A DNA stretch of 64,000 nucleotides from Acidimangrovimonas pyrenivorans (lineage in GTDB: Bacteria > Pseudomonadota > Alphaproteobacteria > Rhodobacterales > Rhodobacteraceae): the NCBI RefSeq assembly GCF_042643245.1, contig NZ_JBHRSK010000004.1, positions 1,178,001 through 1,242,000 on the forward strand, read 5' to 3'. The position numbers and the translations under genes were made by a program. Within the stretch, counting starts at the first letter, position 1. Each line of letters begins with the position of its first letter. A model generated the notes under the pieces. It did not search any database and had not been told where the DNA came from. It saw nothing but the letters and a program-made list of their open reading frames with translations. This document shows positions 26,948-35,906 of the stretch, in pieces.

Positions 26948-27688
26948 CTATCCCCGCCGATAGCGCGCGACGAAATTGCGCAGCAGCTTCGCCGGCTCGG
27001 TGACCTGCGCCGCCCGGCACATCGCGATCAGGTCGTCGGCCTCCTCGGGCCGGAAATAGCCGCGGTGGCGGTAGATCCGGATCCGGGTCTCGAAACCGGC
27101 GGCATCGGCCTCGGGGTGGAACTGGGTGGCATAGACGTTGCGGCCGTGGCGGATCATCTGGAACGGACAGGCGGGCGAGTCCATCAGCCGGACGCAGCCG
27201 TCGGGCAGCGCCTGCACCGCCTCCTTGTGGCCGACGAAGGCGTCGAAACCCGGCGCCAGCCCGGCCAGCAGAGGGTCGTCGCGCCCCGCCGGGGTAATGC
27301 GGCAGGCCGAGGTCCCGACCGGCTCGCCATAGCGCGCCTTGGAGACCGGCGCACCGAGGTGATGGGCCAGCACGCCGATGCCGTAGCAGCAGCCGAGGAA
27401 GGGAAAGTCGCGCGCGGTGATCTGCGGCATCAGCCCGAGCACGGCGGCCTCGATCCGCGCCTCGACCGGCGATTTCGTCTCGGGCGGGTCGGAGACGCAG
27501 CCCGGCCCGCCGCCGACGATGACCCCGGCATGGTCGTCGAGCTCCAGCCCGGCCGGCAGCGTCTCGCAATCCAGCCGGACGCGCCTCACCTCGGCCGCCT
27601 CGAGCCCGCCCATGCGCAGGAAGGCGGCGAACTCGTCGTCCGCCGCCTCGGTTTCCGGCCGCAATTGCAGGATCAGGAAAGGCTTCAC
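26948..27688 (-). CDS. Class I glutamine amidotransferase-like protein
   Basis: A 246-residue stand-alone GATase1 domain. The nucleophile elbow is LGCCYGIG with C101 as the likely catalytic Cys. The His of the triad lies in ATQFHPEAD, followed by Glu two residues later. VGGGPGCVSD forms the oxyanion-side loop. It resembles the GMP synthase (glutamine-hydrolysing)-like group that often acts on gamma-glutamyl compounds. No synthetase partner is adjacent, so it may be a hydrolase rather than an ammonia donor. It is convergent with the DUF1810 gene, six bases apart. Confidence 0.8.
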   Translation of the reverse strand: MKPFLILQLRPETEAADDEFAAFLRMGGLEAAEVRRVRLDCETLPAGLELDDHAGVIVGGGPGCVSDPPETKSPVEARIEAAVLGLMPQITARDFPFLGCCYGIGVLAHHLGAPVSKARYGEPVGTSACRITPAGRDDPLLAGLAPGFDAFVGHKEAVQALPDGCVRLMDSPACPFQMIRHGRNVYATQFHPEADAAGFETRIRIYRHRGYFRPEEADDLIAMCRAAQVTEPAKLLRNFVARYRRG

Positions 27689-27725
27689 ATCTCGTTCCCG
27701 CCGGCAGCTCTTCGAGCCCTGTTCA

Positions 27726-27768
27726 GGCTCTCATCGCCCGTCGCATCGACCGCGGGGCGATGAGAGCC
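27726..27768. terminator. Perfect 14-bp hairpin between two minus-strand genes
   Basis: GGCTCTCATCGCCC, a 15-base loop, and GGGCGATGAGAGCC. It lies downstream of the M20 hydrolase gene and upstream of the amidotransferase gene. No T-run is present. It probably ends or stabilises the upstream transcript. Confidence 0.6.
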
Positions 27769-27806
27769 GAAGGGCCCGAAAAGCCGCGCCGGCTCTCGCC
27801 GCCGGC

Positions 27807-28973
27807 TCAGGCCGCCGGCATCCGGGTTTCGACCATCTCGGCATACCAGCTCGACCCGAACGGGATCGCGTTGTCGTCGAAATTGTATTCCGGGTGGTGC
27901 ACCATCGCGGTGTCGCCATTGCCGAGGAAGATATAGGCGCCGGGCCGCGATTCGAGCATGTAGCTGAAATCCTCGGCCCCCATCAGCGGCGCGATCTCGG
28001 TATCGACCTGGCCCGAGACCTTCTCGGCCGCCGCCACCGCGAAATCGGTGTTCTCGGGCGCGTTCATCGTCACCGGGTAGCCGCGCTGGTAATCCACTTC
28101 GGCGGTGCCCGCGAAGGCCTCGGCCGTGGCCGTCGCGATTGCCTTGATCCGGGCCTCGACCTGGTCGCGCACCGCCGGGTCCATCGTCCGCACCGTGCCG
28201 CGCAGGGTGACGGTCTGCGGGATGACGTTGAACGCCTCGCTTTCGGTGCGGAAGGTGCAGACCGAGACGACGGCCTGCTTCAGCGGGTCGACATTGCGGC
28301 TGGCGATGGTCTGCAGGGCGATGACGATATGGCTGCCGATCACCGTGGTGTCGATGCAGCTGTGCGGCTTGGCGGCATGGCCGCCCTTGCCGGTCACGGT
28401 GATCTCGAACTGGTCCGCCGCCGCCATCATCGCGCCGGGGCGGATGGCGAAATGGCCGACCGGGATGCCGGGCATGTTGTGCATGCCATAGACCTCCTGG
28501 ACGCCGAAACGGTCCATCATCCCGTCCTCGACCATCTCGCGGCCGCCGCCGCCGCCCTCCTCGGCCGGCTGGAAGATGACGATCGCGGTGCCGTCGAAAT
28601 TGCGGGTCTCGGCGAGGTATTTCGCCGCCCCCAGCAGCATCGCGGTGTGGCCGTCATGGCCGCAGGCATGCATCTTGCCCGGCTCGGTCGAGGCATAATC
28701 CAGCCCGGTCGCCTCGTAGATCGGCAGCGCGTCCATGTCGGCGCGCAGCCCGATCACCCGGCCCTTGCTGTCGCTCTTGCCCTTGATGACGCCGACGACG
28801 CCGGTGCGGCCGATGCCCTCGACGACCTCGTCGCAGCCGAATTCGCGCAGCTTCTCGGCCACCAGCGCCGAGGTGCGGTGGGTGTCGAACAGCAGCTCGG
28901 GATGGGCGTGGATGTCCTGGCGCCAGGCGGCGATCTCGGACTGCAATTCGGCAAAGCGGTTCTTGACCGGCAT
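27807..28973 (-). CDS. M20 family amidohydrolase (hippurate hydrolase-like)
   Basis: A 388-residue metal-dependent hydrolase of the M20D group, which removes acyl groups from N-acyl amino acids. Metal-binding motifs are GLRADMDALP (residues about 76-85), MHACGHDGHTAMLLGAA with CGHDGH, EPAEEGGGG-type (PAEEGGGGGREM) with the catalytic Glu, and GMHNMPGIPVG. AEDFSYMLESRPGAY near the C-terminus is the last ligand motif. The natural substrate could be hippurate, N-acetyl amino acids or IAA conjugates; sequence does not decide. It stands between two intergenic elements and appears monocistronic. Confidence 0.88.
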   Translation of the reverse strand: MPVKNRFAELQSEIAAWRQDIHAHPELLFDTHRTSALVAEKLREFGCDEVVEGIGRTGVVGVIKGKSDSKGRVIGLRADMDALPIYEATGLDYASTEPGKMHACGHDGHTAMLLGAAKYLAETRNFDGTAIVIFQPAEEGGGGGREMVEDGMMDRFGVQEVYGMHNMPGIPVGHFAIRPGAMMAAADQFEITVTGKGGHAAKPHSCIDTTVIGSHIVIALQTIASRNVDPLKQAVVSVCTFRTESEAFNVIPQTVTLRGTVRTMDPAVRDQVEARIKAIATATAEAFAGTAEVDYQRGYPVTMNAPENTDFAVAAAEKVSGQVDTEIAPLMGAEDFSYMLESRPGAYIFLGNGDTAMVHHPEYNFDDNAIPFGSSWYAEMVETRMPAA

Positions 28974-29274
28974 TTCTGTCTCCCTGAAAGGCCGACCACA
29001 CGCCGGTCCGGCGCGCTCAACGGGTCGGTGAGATGTGTCTGATCTGCGCCGCCAAGGGCGCGAACGCCCGGATCGTTACCGGTTTCAAATCCGGCCGCAA
29101 GCCCCGCCGGGCACAAACCATTGCACCAATTCCCCCTTTCACCCGCGTTCAAATATCCCCGGGGGGAGCAGGCTTCCCGGAAACGCTCCAGCGGAGCGTT
29201 TCGCCTGCGAACGGGCGGAGCCCCGGGGCGTAAAGCGCAAGGAGGGGGCAGACGCCCCCTGCCCCCGGCCGCCG
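28974..29274. other. Intergenic region with a composite repeat element
   Basis: No gene is seen. The first 170 bases should hold the promoter of the M20 hydrolase (minus strand). The remainder is a composite repeat, listed separately. Confidence 0.7.
29153..29259 (+). repeat. Composite dispersed repeat, first copy (A3 subtype)
   Basis: CAAATATCCCCGGGGGG boundary, then GAGCAGGCTTCCCG. Next comes the hairpin GAAACGCTCC-AGC-GGAGCGTTTC (29180-29202), a GC-rich stretch, and a final hairpin GGGGGC-AGAC-GCCCCC (29244-29259). About 95 bases are nearly identical to 56512-56617. It ends just before the stop codon of the convergently read FAD oxidoreductase. Confidence 0.85.
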
Positions 29275-30630
29275 TCACAGCGTCGGGCCGATCTCGATCT
29301 TCGAGCCGTCGCTGAAGCGGGTGAAGCGGAAGCGGCGCATGTCGTGGCCCGGCGCCCCGCCCGAGACCATGTCGGCCACCACCCGGCCCAGCCCCGGGCC
29401 GATGCCGAAGCCGTGGCCGCTCAGCCCCGTCGCGACGACGAGGCCGGGCAGCGCCGGGACGTGGTCGACCACCGGCACGACGTCGGGCATGGTGTCGATC
29501 ATCCCGGCCCAGGCACGCGCCAGCACCGGCCGGCCCATCGCCGGGAAGGCGCGGGCGAAGGCGTTCTGGACCTTGGCCAGCGCGGTCATGTTGGGACGCG
29601 GGTTCAGCACCCGCATCGCCTCGAAGGGCGACTCAGCGTCGGCCGCCCACTTGCGCGGCGTGCCCCAGGCATCGGGGAAGCCCTTCGGCGCGGCCGGCAG
29701 GTAGCGCGAGCCGAACGGGTCCTTCTTCAGCTGGGGAATGAACTTGGGCAGGCGGCGGAAGGCGTCGGGGCCGATGTAGGATTCGTGGAAATCGCCCGGC
29801 GCGATGGTGTAGCCGCCGTCGAGTCGGCGCCGGAAGGCGAAAGTTCCGTCGGCCGCGCCGCCGAGGAAATGCTCGGGCAAGGGCTGGGTCGCCGCCGCGC
29901 TCGAGATCACCGAGAGCTGGGGGATCTCGACGCCATGGTTGCGCAGCAACAGCGACGACCACGCCCCGCCGGCCAGCACCACCGCGTCGCAGGCGATCCG
30001 GCCGCGCTCGGTCACCACCCCGGCGACCTTGCCGGCGGCGATGTCCAGCGCCCGCACCGCGCAGTGCTCGGCCACCACGCCGCCGCGTTCGACCAGCGCC
30101 CGCGCCAGCGCCGGCACCGCGATCCAGGGCTCGGCCCGGCCGTCGCTCGCCGTCCACAGCCCGCCGGCACAGCCGCCCGGCCAATCGTCGGAAGCCCCCG
30201 GCATCATCGCCAGGGTCTCGGCCCGGCTGAGCAGTTTCGTATCCAGTCCGTGGGTCTTCGCGATGCCCTGCCAGGCCTCGAACCCGGCGATGTCGCCGGG
30301 CTTGTTGGCCAGGTAGAGCACGCCGGTCCGGCGAAAGCCCAGATCCTCGCCGATCTCGGCCGAAAGGTGCTGCCAGATCCGGTTGGCCTCGATCATGATC
30401 GGCAGCTCGGCCGGATCACGGCCCTGCTGGCGCACCCAGCCCCAGTTGCGCGAGCTCTGCTCGGCCGCCACCCGGCCCTTCTCGCAGACCACGGCGCGCA
30501 GCCCCTTGGCGCGCAGGAACCACGCCGTCATGATCCCCATCACGCCGCCGCCGATCACCACGACGTCGGTGGCCTCGGGCAGCGTCGGGGCGTGTTCCGG
30601 CGCCCCCTCGGCGGTGAACGGGAACTGCAT
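29275..30630 (-). CDS. FAD-dependent oxidoreductase (DAO family)
   Basis: A 451-residue flavoprotein of the D-amino acid oxidase/glycine oxidase fold. The Rossmann dinucleotide-binding motif is DVVVIGGGVMGIMTAWFLRA (about residues 22-41), followed by a Glu-containing strand (VVCEKGRVAAEQSSRN). The C-terminal FAD motif is ATGLSGHGFGIGPGLGRVVA. It probably oxidises an amine or amino acid (sarcosine, glycine betaine derivative or D-amino acid). It starts four bases after the argE stop, so the two form an operon. This context suggests a role in amino acid or opine-type catabolism. Confidence 0.85.
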   Translation of the reverse strand: MQFPFTAEGAPEHAPTLPEATDVVVIGGGVMGIMTAWFLRAKGLRAVVCEKGRVAAEQSSRNWGWVRQQGRDPAELPIMIEANRIWQHLSAEIGEDLGFRRTGVLYLANKPGDIAGFEAWQGIAKTHGLDTKLLSRAETLAMMPGASDDWPGGCAGGLWTASDGRAEPWIAVPALARALVERGGVVAEHCAVRALDIAAGKVAGVVTERGRIACDAVVLAGGAWSSLLLRNHGVEIPQLSVISSAAATQPLPEHFLGGAADGTFAFRRRLDGGYTIAPGDFHESYIGPDAFRRLPKFIPQLKKDPFGSRYLPAAPKGFPDAWGTPRKWAADAESPFEAMRVLNPRPNMTALAKVQNAFARAFPAMGRPVLARAWAGMIDTMPDVVPVVDHVPALPGLVVATGLSGHGFGIGPGLGRVVADMVSGGAPGHDMRRFRFTRFSDGSKIEIGPTL

Positions 30631-30634
30631 CGGC

Positions 30635-31798
30635 TCAGGCCGCGAGATGGGCGACGAGCCGGCGCATGAAGTCCTCGCCGGCCTCGAGCTGGGACAGCTC
30701 GAGGAACTCGTTGGGCTGGTGCGCCTGGGCGATGTCGCCCGGGCCGCAGACGATGGCGGAATAGCCGCCCTGCTGGAACTGGCCGGCCTCGGTGCCGTAG
30801 CTGACGACATGGGTCTCGTTGTCGCCGGTCAGCTGGCGCACCAGCCGTTCCGAAGCGCCGTCCTCCTCGGGCTTCAGCGCCGGGACGCCGAAACGTTCGG
30901 TCAGGGTGATGCCGGCCTCGGGGCGGAGCTTCTTCATCTCGGCCTCGACCTCGGCGACCTTGGCCTTGTAGGCGGCCTTGAACGCCTCCATGTCGTCGCC
31001 GGGCACGACGCGGAAATCCATGCTGAAATGGCAGTCCTTGGCGGTGATGTTGTTCGCCGTCCCGCCCGAGATCATGCCGATATGCGCCGTCGTCCAGGGC
31101 GGATCGAACATCGCCGCCAGCGGCCCCGGCTGCTTGGCCCGGTTCTCGTCGTTGACCTGGTTGGCCCAGTCGATCAGCTTGGCCGCCTCCATGATCGCGC
31201 TGACCCCGGTATGCAGGATCGAGGAATGGACCTCGAAGCCGCGGACATGGGTGGCGAAGCCGAAGCCGCCCTTATGGCCCGACACCGCCTTCATCATCGA
31301 CGGCTCGCCGACGACGACGGCGGCGGCGCGCGGCAGGCGCTGCGCCATCTCGGCGATCATCGACGGCGCGCCGACGCAGCCCAGTTCCTCGTCATAGCTG
31401 AACGCGATCTGCAACGGCCGCTTGATCCCGGCCTCCAGCGCCATCGGCACCGCGGCCAGCGCCAGCGCGTCGAATCCCTTCATGTCGCAGGTGCCGCGGC
31501 CGTAGAGCTTGCCGTCGCGCTCGGTCACGGTGAACGGGTCGGTGTCCCATTCCTGGCCGTCGACCGGCACCACGTCGGTATGGCCCGACAGCACCACCCC
31601 GCCTTCGACTTCGGGCCCGACATTGGCATAGAGGTTCGCCTTGGTGCCGTCGGCGTTGTAGACCCGGTGCGCCGCGATGCCGTATCCGGCGAGATATTCC
31701 TCGACCCAGTCGAGCAGCGGCAGGTTGCTGTCGCGGCTGACGGTTGGAAAGGACACGAGCTTGTCAAGCAGCTCTCGGGCGGTCAGGCGGGCGGCCAT
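30635..31798 (-). CDS. argE: Acetylornithine deacetylase (M20 family)
   Basis: A 387-residue zinc hydrolase of the ArgE/DapE branch that releases ornithine or a similar amino acid from its N-acetyl form. Metal motifs are VVLSGHTDVVPVDGQEWDTD (20 residues), GRGTCDMKGFDALAL and the catalytic Glu pair in FSYDEELGCVGA. GTEAGQFQQGGYSAIVCGPG near the end completes the site. The ATG at 31798 follows AGGAGA. An in-frame ATG 28 codons upstream lacks such a site. It is co-transcribed with the FAD oxidoreductase and divergent from the peptide transporter operon. Confidence 0.88.
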   Translation of the reverse strand: MAARLTARELLDKLVSFPTVSRDSNLPLLDWVEEYLAGYGIAAHRVYNADGTKANLYANVGPEVEGGVVLSGHTDVVPVDGQEWDTDPFTVTERDGKLYGRGTCDMKGFDALALAAVPMALEAGIKRPLQIAFSYDEELGCVGAPSMIAEMAQRLPRAAAVVVGEPSMMKAVSGHKGGFGFATHVRGFEVHSSILHTGVSAIMEAAKLIDWANQVNDENRAKQPGPLAAMFDPPWTTAHIGMISGGTANNITAKDCHFSMDFRVVPGDDMEAFKAAYKAKVAEVEAEMKKLRPEAGITLTERFGVPALKPEEDGASERLVRQLTGDNETHVVSYGTEAGQFQQGGYSAIVCGPGDIAQAHQPNEFLELSQLEAGEDFMRRLVAHLAA

Positions 31799-32023
31799 CT
31801 GGGTCTCTCCTGTGCTGGCGGTGATTGGCAGCCTGCGACCAGCTTGGGCAAAGGTCAAGACACCTGCCCTATCCTTACGCAACCGATGTTAGCGCATAAA
31901 AAAGCGCCAGAAAGGTTCTTGCCGCCCCCGCAGAATTTGTTATCACTGGCCATGTAGCGATCACGGCAGAGCCACTCCGGCGCCGGATAACGATAAGAAA
32001 ACCAATAGGTTGGGGAGCACTAC

Positions 32024-33028
32024 ATGCCCGACGGGGCGCTGCCAGTCCTTGACGTCAAGGACCTGAAGACCGTTTTCACGACTCGCGGCGGCAAGGTCCA
32101 CGCGGTCAATTCCGTCAGCTTCGATCTGAAACCCGGCGAGCTTCTGGGCGTCGTCGGCGAGAGCGGCTCGGGCAAATCGGTGACGATGATGTCGCTGATC
32201 GGCCTGTTGCCCTCGCCGCCCGCCGATGTCTGCGGCGGCCAGGTGAATTTCGAGGGCCAGGACCTGCTGCAATGCGACGAGGACGCGCTGCGCGCGATCC
32301 GCGGCGCCCGCATCGGCTTCATCTTCCAGGACCCGATGACCAGCCTCAACCCGGTCTTCACCGTCGGCTTCCAGCTGATGGAACCGCTGCGCAAGCATAT
32401 GGGGATGGACAAGAAGGCCGCGCGCAAGCGGGCGGCCGAGCTGCTCGAGCTGGTCGGCATTCCCGACGCCGCGCGCCGACTGGGCGACTATCCGCACCAG
32501 TTCTCGGGCGGGATGCGGCAGCGGGTGATGATCGCCATCGCCCTGGCCTGCGACCCGCAGGTGCTGATCGCGGACGAGCCGACGACGGCGCTCGACGTCA
32601 CCATCCAGGCCCAGATCCTCGAGCTGGTGAAGGAGCTGCGCCAGAAGCTGGGCATGGCGATCGTCTGGATCACCCACGATCTCGGCGTCATCGCAGGCAT
32701 CGCCGACCGGGTGATGGTGATGTATGGCGGCCAGGTGGTCGAGCAGGCGCCGGCGCGCGAGCTGTTCGCCGATCCGCAGCATCCCTACACGCGGGCGCTG
32801 CTCAAGACCGTGCCGAAGGTGCATGGCGAGCGCGACCCGAAGCTGAGCGTGATCGAGGGCCAGCCGCCGATCCTGATGGCAGAGCCCAGCGCCTGTTCCT
32901 TCCGCGACCGCTGCCCCCATGCCTTCGATCGCTGCGCCCGCGAGAACCCGCGCCGCCGCGACGTCGCTCAGGGCCATGATGTCGCCTGTTTCTGGGATGC
33001 CGCCAGCGGGGAGCCCCACAATGCTTGA
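32024..33028 (+). CDS. dppD: Peptide ABC transporter ATP-binding protein (DppD/OppD type)
   Basis: A 334-residue ATPase. Walker A is GESGSGKSV (about residues 45-53), signature FSGGMRQRVMIA, and Walker B QVLIADEPTTALD. The C-terminal extension carries the cysteine pattern CSFRDRCPHAFDRC found in peptide-type importers. It is the first gene of a five-gene operon in the unusual order D-F-A-B-C. It overlaps the next gene by eight bases. The substrate is probably di- or oligopeptides. Confidence 0.92.
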   Translation: MPDGALPVLDVKDLKTVFTTRGGKVHAVNSVSFDLKPGELLGVVGESGSGKSVTMMSLIGLLPSPPADVCGGQVNFEGQDLLQCDEDALRAIRGARIGFIFQDPMTSLNPVFTVGFQLMEPLRKHMGMDKKAARKRAAELLELVGIPDAARRLGDYPHQFSGGMRQRVMIAIALACDPQVLIADEPTTALDVTIQAQILELVKELRQKLGMAIVWITHDLGVIAGIADRVMVMYGGQVVEQAPARELFADPQHPYTRALLKTVPKVHGERDPKLSVIEGQPPILMAEPSACSFRDRCPHAFDRCARENPRRRDVAQGHDVACFWDAASGEPHNA

Positions 33029-34088
33029 CGCATCGAACACGCCGCGCAAGCTGGTCGAGGTCAGCGGCCTGAAGATGTATTTCCCGATCCATGCCGGCGT
33101 GCTGCGCCGCAAGGTCGGCGACGTGAAGGCGGTCGACAACGTCAGCTTCCACATCTTCGAGGGCGAGACCCTGGGGCTCGTCGGCGAATCGGGCTGTGGC
33201 AAGTCGACCTGCGGCCGCGCCATTCTGCGGCTCTACGAGGTCACCGACGGCATCGTGAAGATCGACGGCAAGGAGATCGCCAAGGCCGACCGCGAGGCGC
33301 TGCGCAAGATGCGGCCGACCATGCAGATGGTGTTCCAGGACCCGCAGGCCAGCCTCAATCCGCGGATGACCGTCGCCTCGATCATCGGCGAGCCGCTGGA
33401 CGAGCACACCAAGCTGTCGAAGAAGGAAAAGCTCGAACGGATCTACGAGCTGATGGACCAGGTCGGGCTCAACCGCGCCTTCGCCAACCGCTACCCGCAC
33501 GAGTTCTCGGGCGGGCAGCGCCAGCGCATCGGCATCGCCCGCGCCCTGGCCCTCAATCCCAAGTTCATCGTCTGCGACGAGCCGATCGCGGCGCTGGACG
33601 TCTCGATCCAGGCCCAGGTGGTCAACCTGCTGGAGGAACTGCAGGAACGGCTCGGGCTGACCTATCTGTTCATCAGCCACGACCTGTCGATGGTGCGCCA
33701 TATCGCCGACCGGGTCGCGGTGATGTATCTCGGCCAGATGGCCGAGCTGGCCCCGCGCGAGGCGCTCTACGCGCGGCCGAAACACCCCTATACCGAGGCG
33801 CTGCTTTCGGCGGTGCCCGATCCCGACCCGACGCTGGAAAGCGAGCGCGAGCGGATCATCCTCAAGGGCGACGTGCCGTCTCCGGCCAACCCGCCCAAGG
33901 GCTGCAACTTCTGCACCCGCTGTCCCAAGGTGATGGAGATCTGCCATTCGGTCGAGCCGACCTTCGAGGAGGTCGCACCGGGCCATTACGTCGCCTGCCA
34001 CCTTTACCAGTCCAACAGCCAGAACGCCGGGGCAACCGGCGCGTCCGAGGCCCGAAAAGAGCACATCCAACAAGGAGAGGAAGCATGA
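33021..34088 (+). CDS. dppF: Peptide ABC transporter ATP-binding protein (DppF/OppF type)
   Basis: A 355-residue ATPase partner of DppD. Walker A is GESGCGKST, signature FSGGQRQRIGIA, and Walker B FIVCDEPIAALD. It has the C-terminal cysteines of the family (CNFCTRCPKVMEIC). The start at 33021 overlaps the dppD stop. Earlier in-frame ATGs lie inside dppD and lack family similarity. It overlaps dppA by four bases (ATGA). Confidence 0.92.
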   Translation: MLDASNTPRKLVEVSGLKMYFPIHAGVLRRKVGDVKAVDNVSFHIFEGETLGLVGESGCGKSTCGRAILRLYEVTDGIVKIDGKEIAKADREALRKMRPTMQMVFQDPQASLNPRMTVASIIGEPLDEHTKLSKKEKLERIYELMDQVGLNRAFANRYPHEFSGGQRQRIGIARALALNPKFIVCDEPIAALDVSIQAQVVNLLEELQERLGLTYLFISHDLSMVRHIADRVAVMYLGQMAELAPREALYARPKHPYTEALLSAVPDPDPTLESERERIILKGDVPSPANPPKGCNFCTRCPKVMEICHSVEPTFEEVAPGHYVACHLYQSNSQNAGATGASEARKEHIQQGEEA

Positions 34089-35785
34089 GACTCAAGACAG
34101 CCCTTCTGGGCGCTGCCGCTGCGGCCGTATTGGCGCCCGCGGCCTTCGCCGGTCGCGGCGATGACGGCCATGTCAACATCATCTACTGGCAGGCCCCATC
34201 GATCCTGAACCCCTACCTGTCGAGCGGCACCAAGGACATCGAGTCCGCCTCGCTCGTCATCGAGCCGCTCGCCCGCTACGACCAGGACGGCAACCTCGTC
34301 CCCTACCTGGCCGAAAGCGTGCCGACCGTGGCCAATGGCGGCGTGTCGAAGGACCTGACCTCGATCACCTGGAAGCTGAAGCAGGGCCTGAAATGGTCGG
34401 ACGGCTCGCCGGTGACCTCGAAGGACGTGGTCTTCACCTGGAAATACTGCACCGACCCGGCCGGCGGCTGCGCCGAGCTGCAGAAATTCGACGGCGTCAA
34501 GGACGTCAAGGCGGTTGACGACCTGACCGTCAAGGTCGAGTTCAACGAGCCCAAGCCGGTGCCCTACGGGCCCTTCGTCGGCGGTCAGTCGCCGATCATC
34601 CAGGCCAAGCAGTTCGAGAACTGCCTCGGCGCCAAGGCCCCGACCTGCACCGATGCCAACTTCGGCCCGATCGGCACCGGTCCCTTCGTCGTCACCGAGT
34701 TCAAGCCGAACGACGTGATCCAGATGAAGGCCAACCCGAACTACCGCGACCCGAACAAGCCGGCCTTCGCGACGCTGACCTTCAAGGGCGGCGGGGATGC
34801 CGCCTCGGCCGCGCGCGCGGTGCTGGAAACCGGCGAATACGACTACGCCTGGAACCTGCAGCTGGCCCCCGACGTCCTGGCCAACATGGTCAAGGGCGGC
34901 AAGGGCCACATCGTCGCCGGCTTCGGCTCGCTGGTCGAGCGCCTGATGCTGAACATGACCGACGCCTCGCCGAACCTGCCGGCCGACGAGCGGTCGACCG
35001 CCAAGCATCCGAACCCGATCCTCAAGGACAAGGCGGTGCGCGAGGCGCTGTCGATGGCGATCGACCGGCCGCTGCTGGTCAAGATCGGCTACGGCGAAGC
35101 CGGCAAGCCGACCTGCGACCTGGTCCCGGCGCCGAAGAACTACGCCGCCAACAACACCAGCTGCATGAAGCAGGACATCGAGGGCGCCAAGAAGCTGCTC
35201 GACGAGGCCGGCTGGAAGCCGGGCCCGGACGGCATCCGCGTCAAGGACGGCGTCAAGCTGCACCTGGTCTACCAGACCTCGACCAACGCCGTGCGCCAGG
35301 ACTTCCAGTCGCTGATCAAGCAGTGGTGGAAGCAGATCGGCGTCGACACCGAGCTGAAGAACATCGACGCCTCGGTCTTCTTCGGCGGCGACCCGGGCAG
35401 CCCGGACACGTTCCAGAAGTTCTACGCGGACGTGGAAATGTACGCCAACAACTTCGACGGCACCGATCCGGAGACCTACCTGGCGCAATATGCCTGCGAC
35501 AAGGCTCCGCGTCCGGAGACGCAATGGCAGGGCACCAACATGGTCCGCTACTGCAACCCGGACTACGACGCGCTGCTGAAGGAGCTGAGCAAGACCGGCG
35601 ACCTGGCCAAGCGCGGCGAGATCGCCAAGAAGCTCAACAACATGCTGACCGTCGACAGCTTCTCCATCCTGCCGCTGGTCGACCGCGGCCGGGTGTCGGG
35701 TCAGGCCAACTCGCTGGGTGGTCACGTGATGAACACCTGGGACAGCGAGCTCTGGGACGCGGCCAACTGGTACCGCATCAAGTAA
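34085..35785 (+). CDS. dppA: Peptide ABC transporter substrate-binding protein
   Basis: A 566-residue periplasmic binding protein (SBP family 5). A Sec signal peptide with cleavage after AFA at about residue 22 (LLGAAAAAVLAPAAFA) is evident. Mature segments typical of the family include LVIEPLARYDQDGNLVPYLA, LKWSDGSPVTSKDVVFTWKY and IGTGPFVVTEFKPNDVIQMK (20 residues each). It binds the peptide in the periplasm. It is followed by a perfect hairpin before the permease genes, which may protect its mRNA and give a higher level of this component. Confidence 0.93.
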   Translation: MRLKTALLGAAAAAVLAPAAFAGRGDDGHVNIIYWQAPSILNPYLSSGTKDIESASLVIEPLARYDQDGNLVPYLAESVPTVANGGVSKDLTSITWKLKQGLKWSDGSPVTSKDVVFTWKYCTDPAGGCAELQKFDGVKDVKAVDDLTVKVEFNEPKPVPYGPFVGGQSPIIQAKQFENCLGAKAPTCTDANFGPIGTGPFVVTEFKPNDVIQMKANPNYRDPNKPAFATLTFKGGGDAASAARAVLETGEYDYAWNLQLAPDVLANMVKGGKGHIVAGFGSLVERLMLNMTDASPNLPADERSTAKHPNPILKDKAVREALSMAIDRPLLVKIGYGEAGKPTCDLVPAPKNYAANNTSCMKQDIEGAKKLLDEAGWKPGPDGIRVKDGVKLHLVYQTSTNAVRQDFQSLIKQWWKQIGVDTELKNIDASVFFGGDPGSPDTFQKFYADVEMYANNFDGTDPETYLAQYACDKAPRPETQWQGTNMVRYCNPDYDALLKELSKTGDLAKRGEIAKKLNNMLTVDSFSILPLVDRGRVSGQANSLGGHVMNTWDSELWDAANWYRIK

Positions 35786-35794
35786 AGGCAATCG

Positions 35795-35820
35795 CGCATC
35801 CCGGCCCGTGCCGGGATGCG
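35795..35820 (+). terminator. Intra-operon hairpin after dppA
   Basis: CGCATCCCGG-CCCGTG-CCGGGATGCG, a perfect 10-bp stem nine bases after the dppA stop and without a T-run. It is likely an mRNA 3'-end stabiliser or attenuator. Confidence 0.75.
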
Positions 35821-35906
35821 CCCCCTCCCCGCCGGTTCGAACCTGATCCGAACCGCGCCCGATCCGAACCGCAATCAATCAAGACCGCTGAACAAAGGCG
35901 CCGCGC

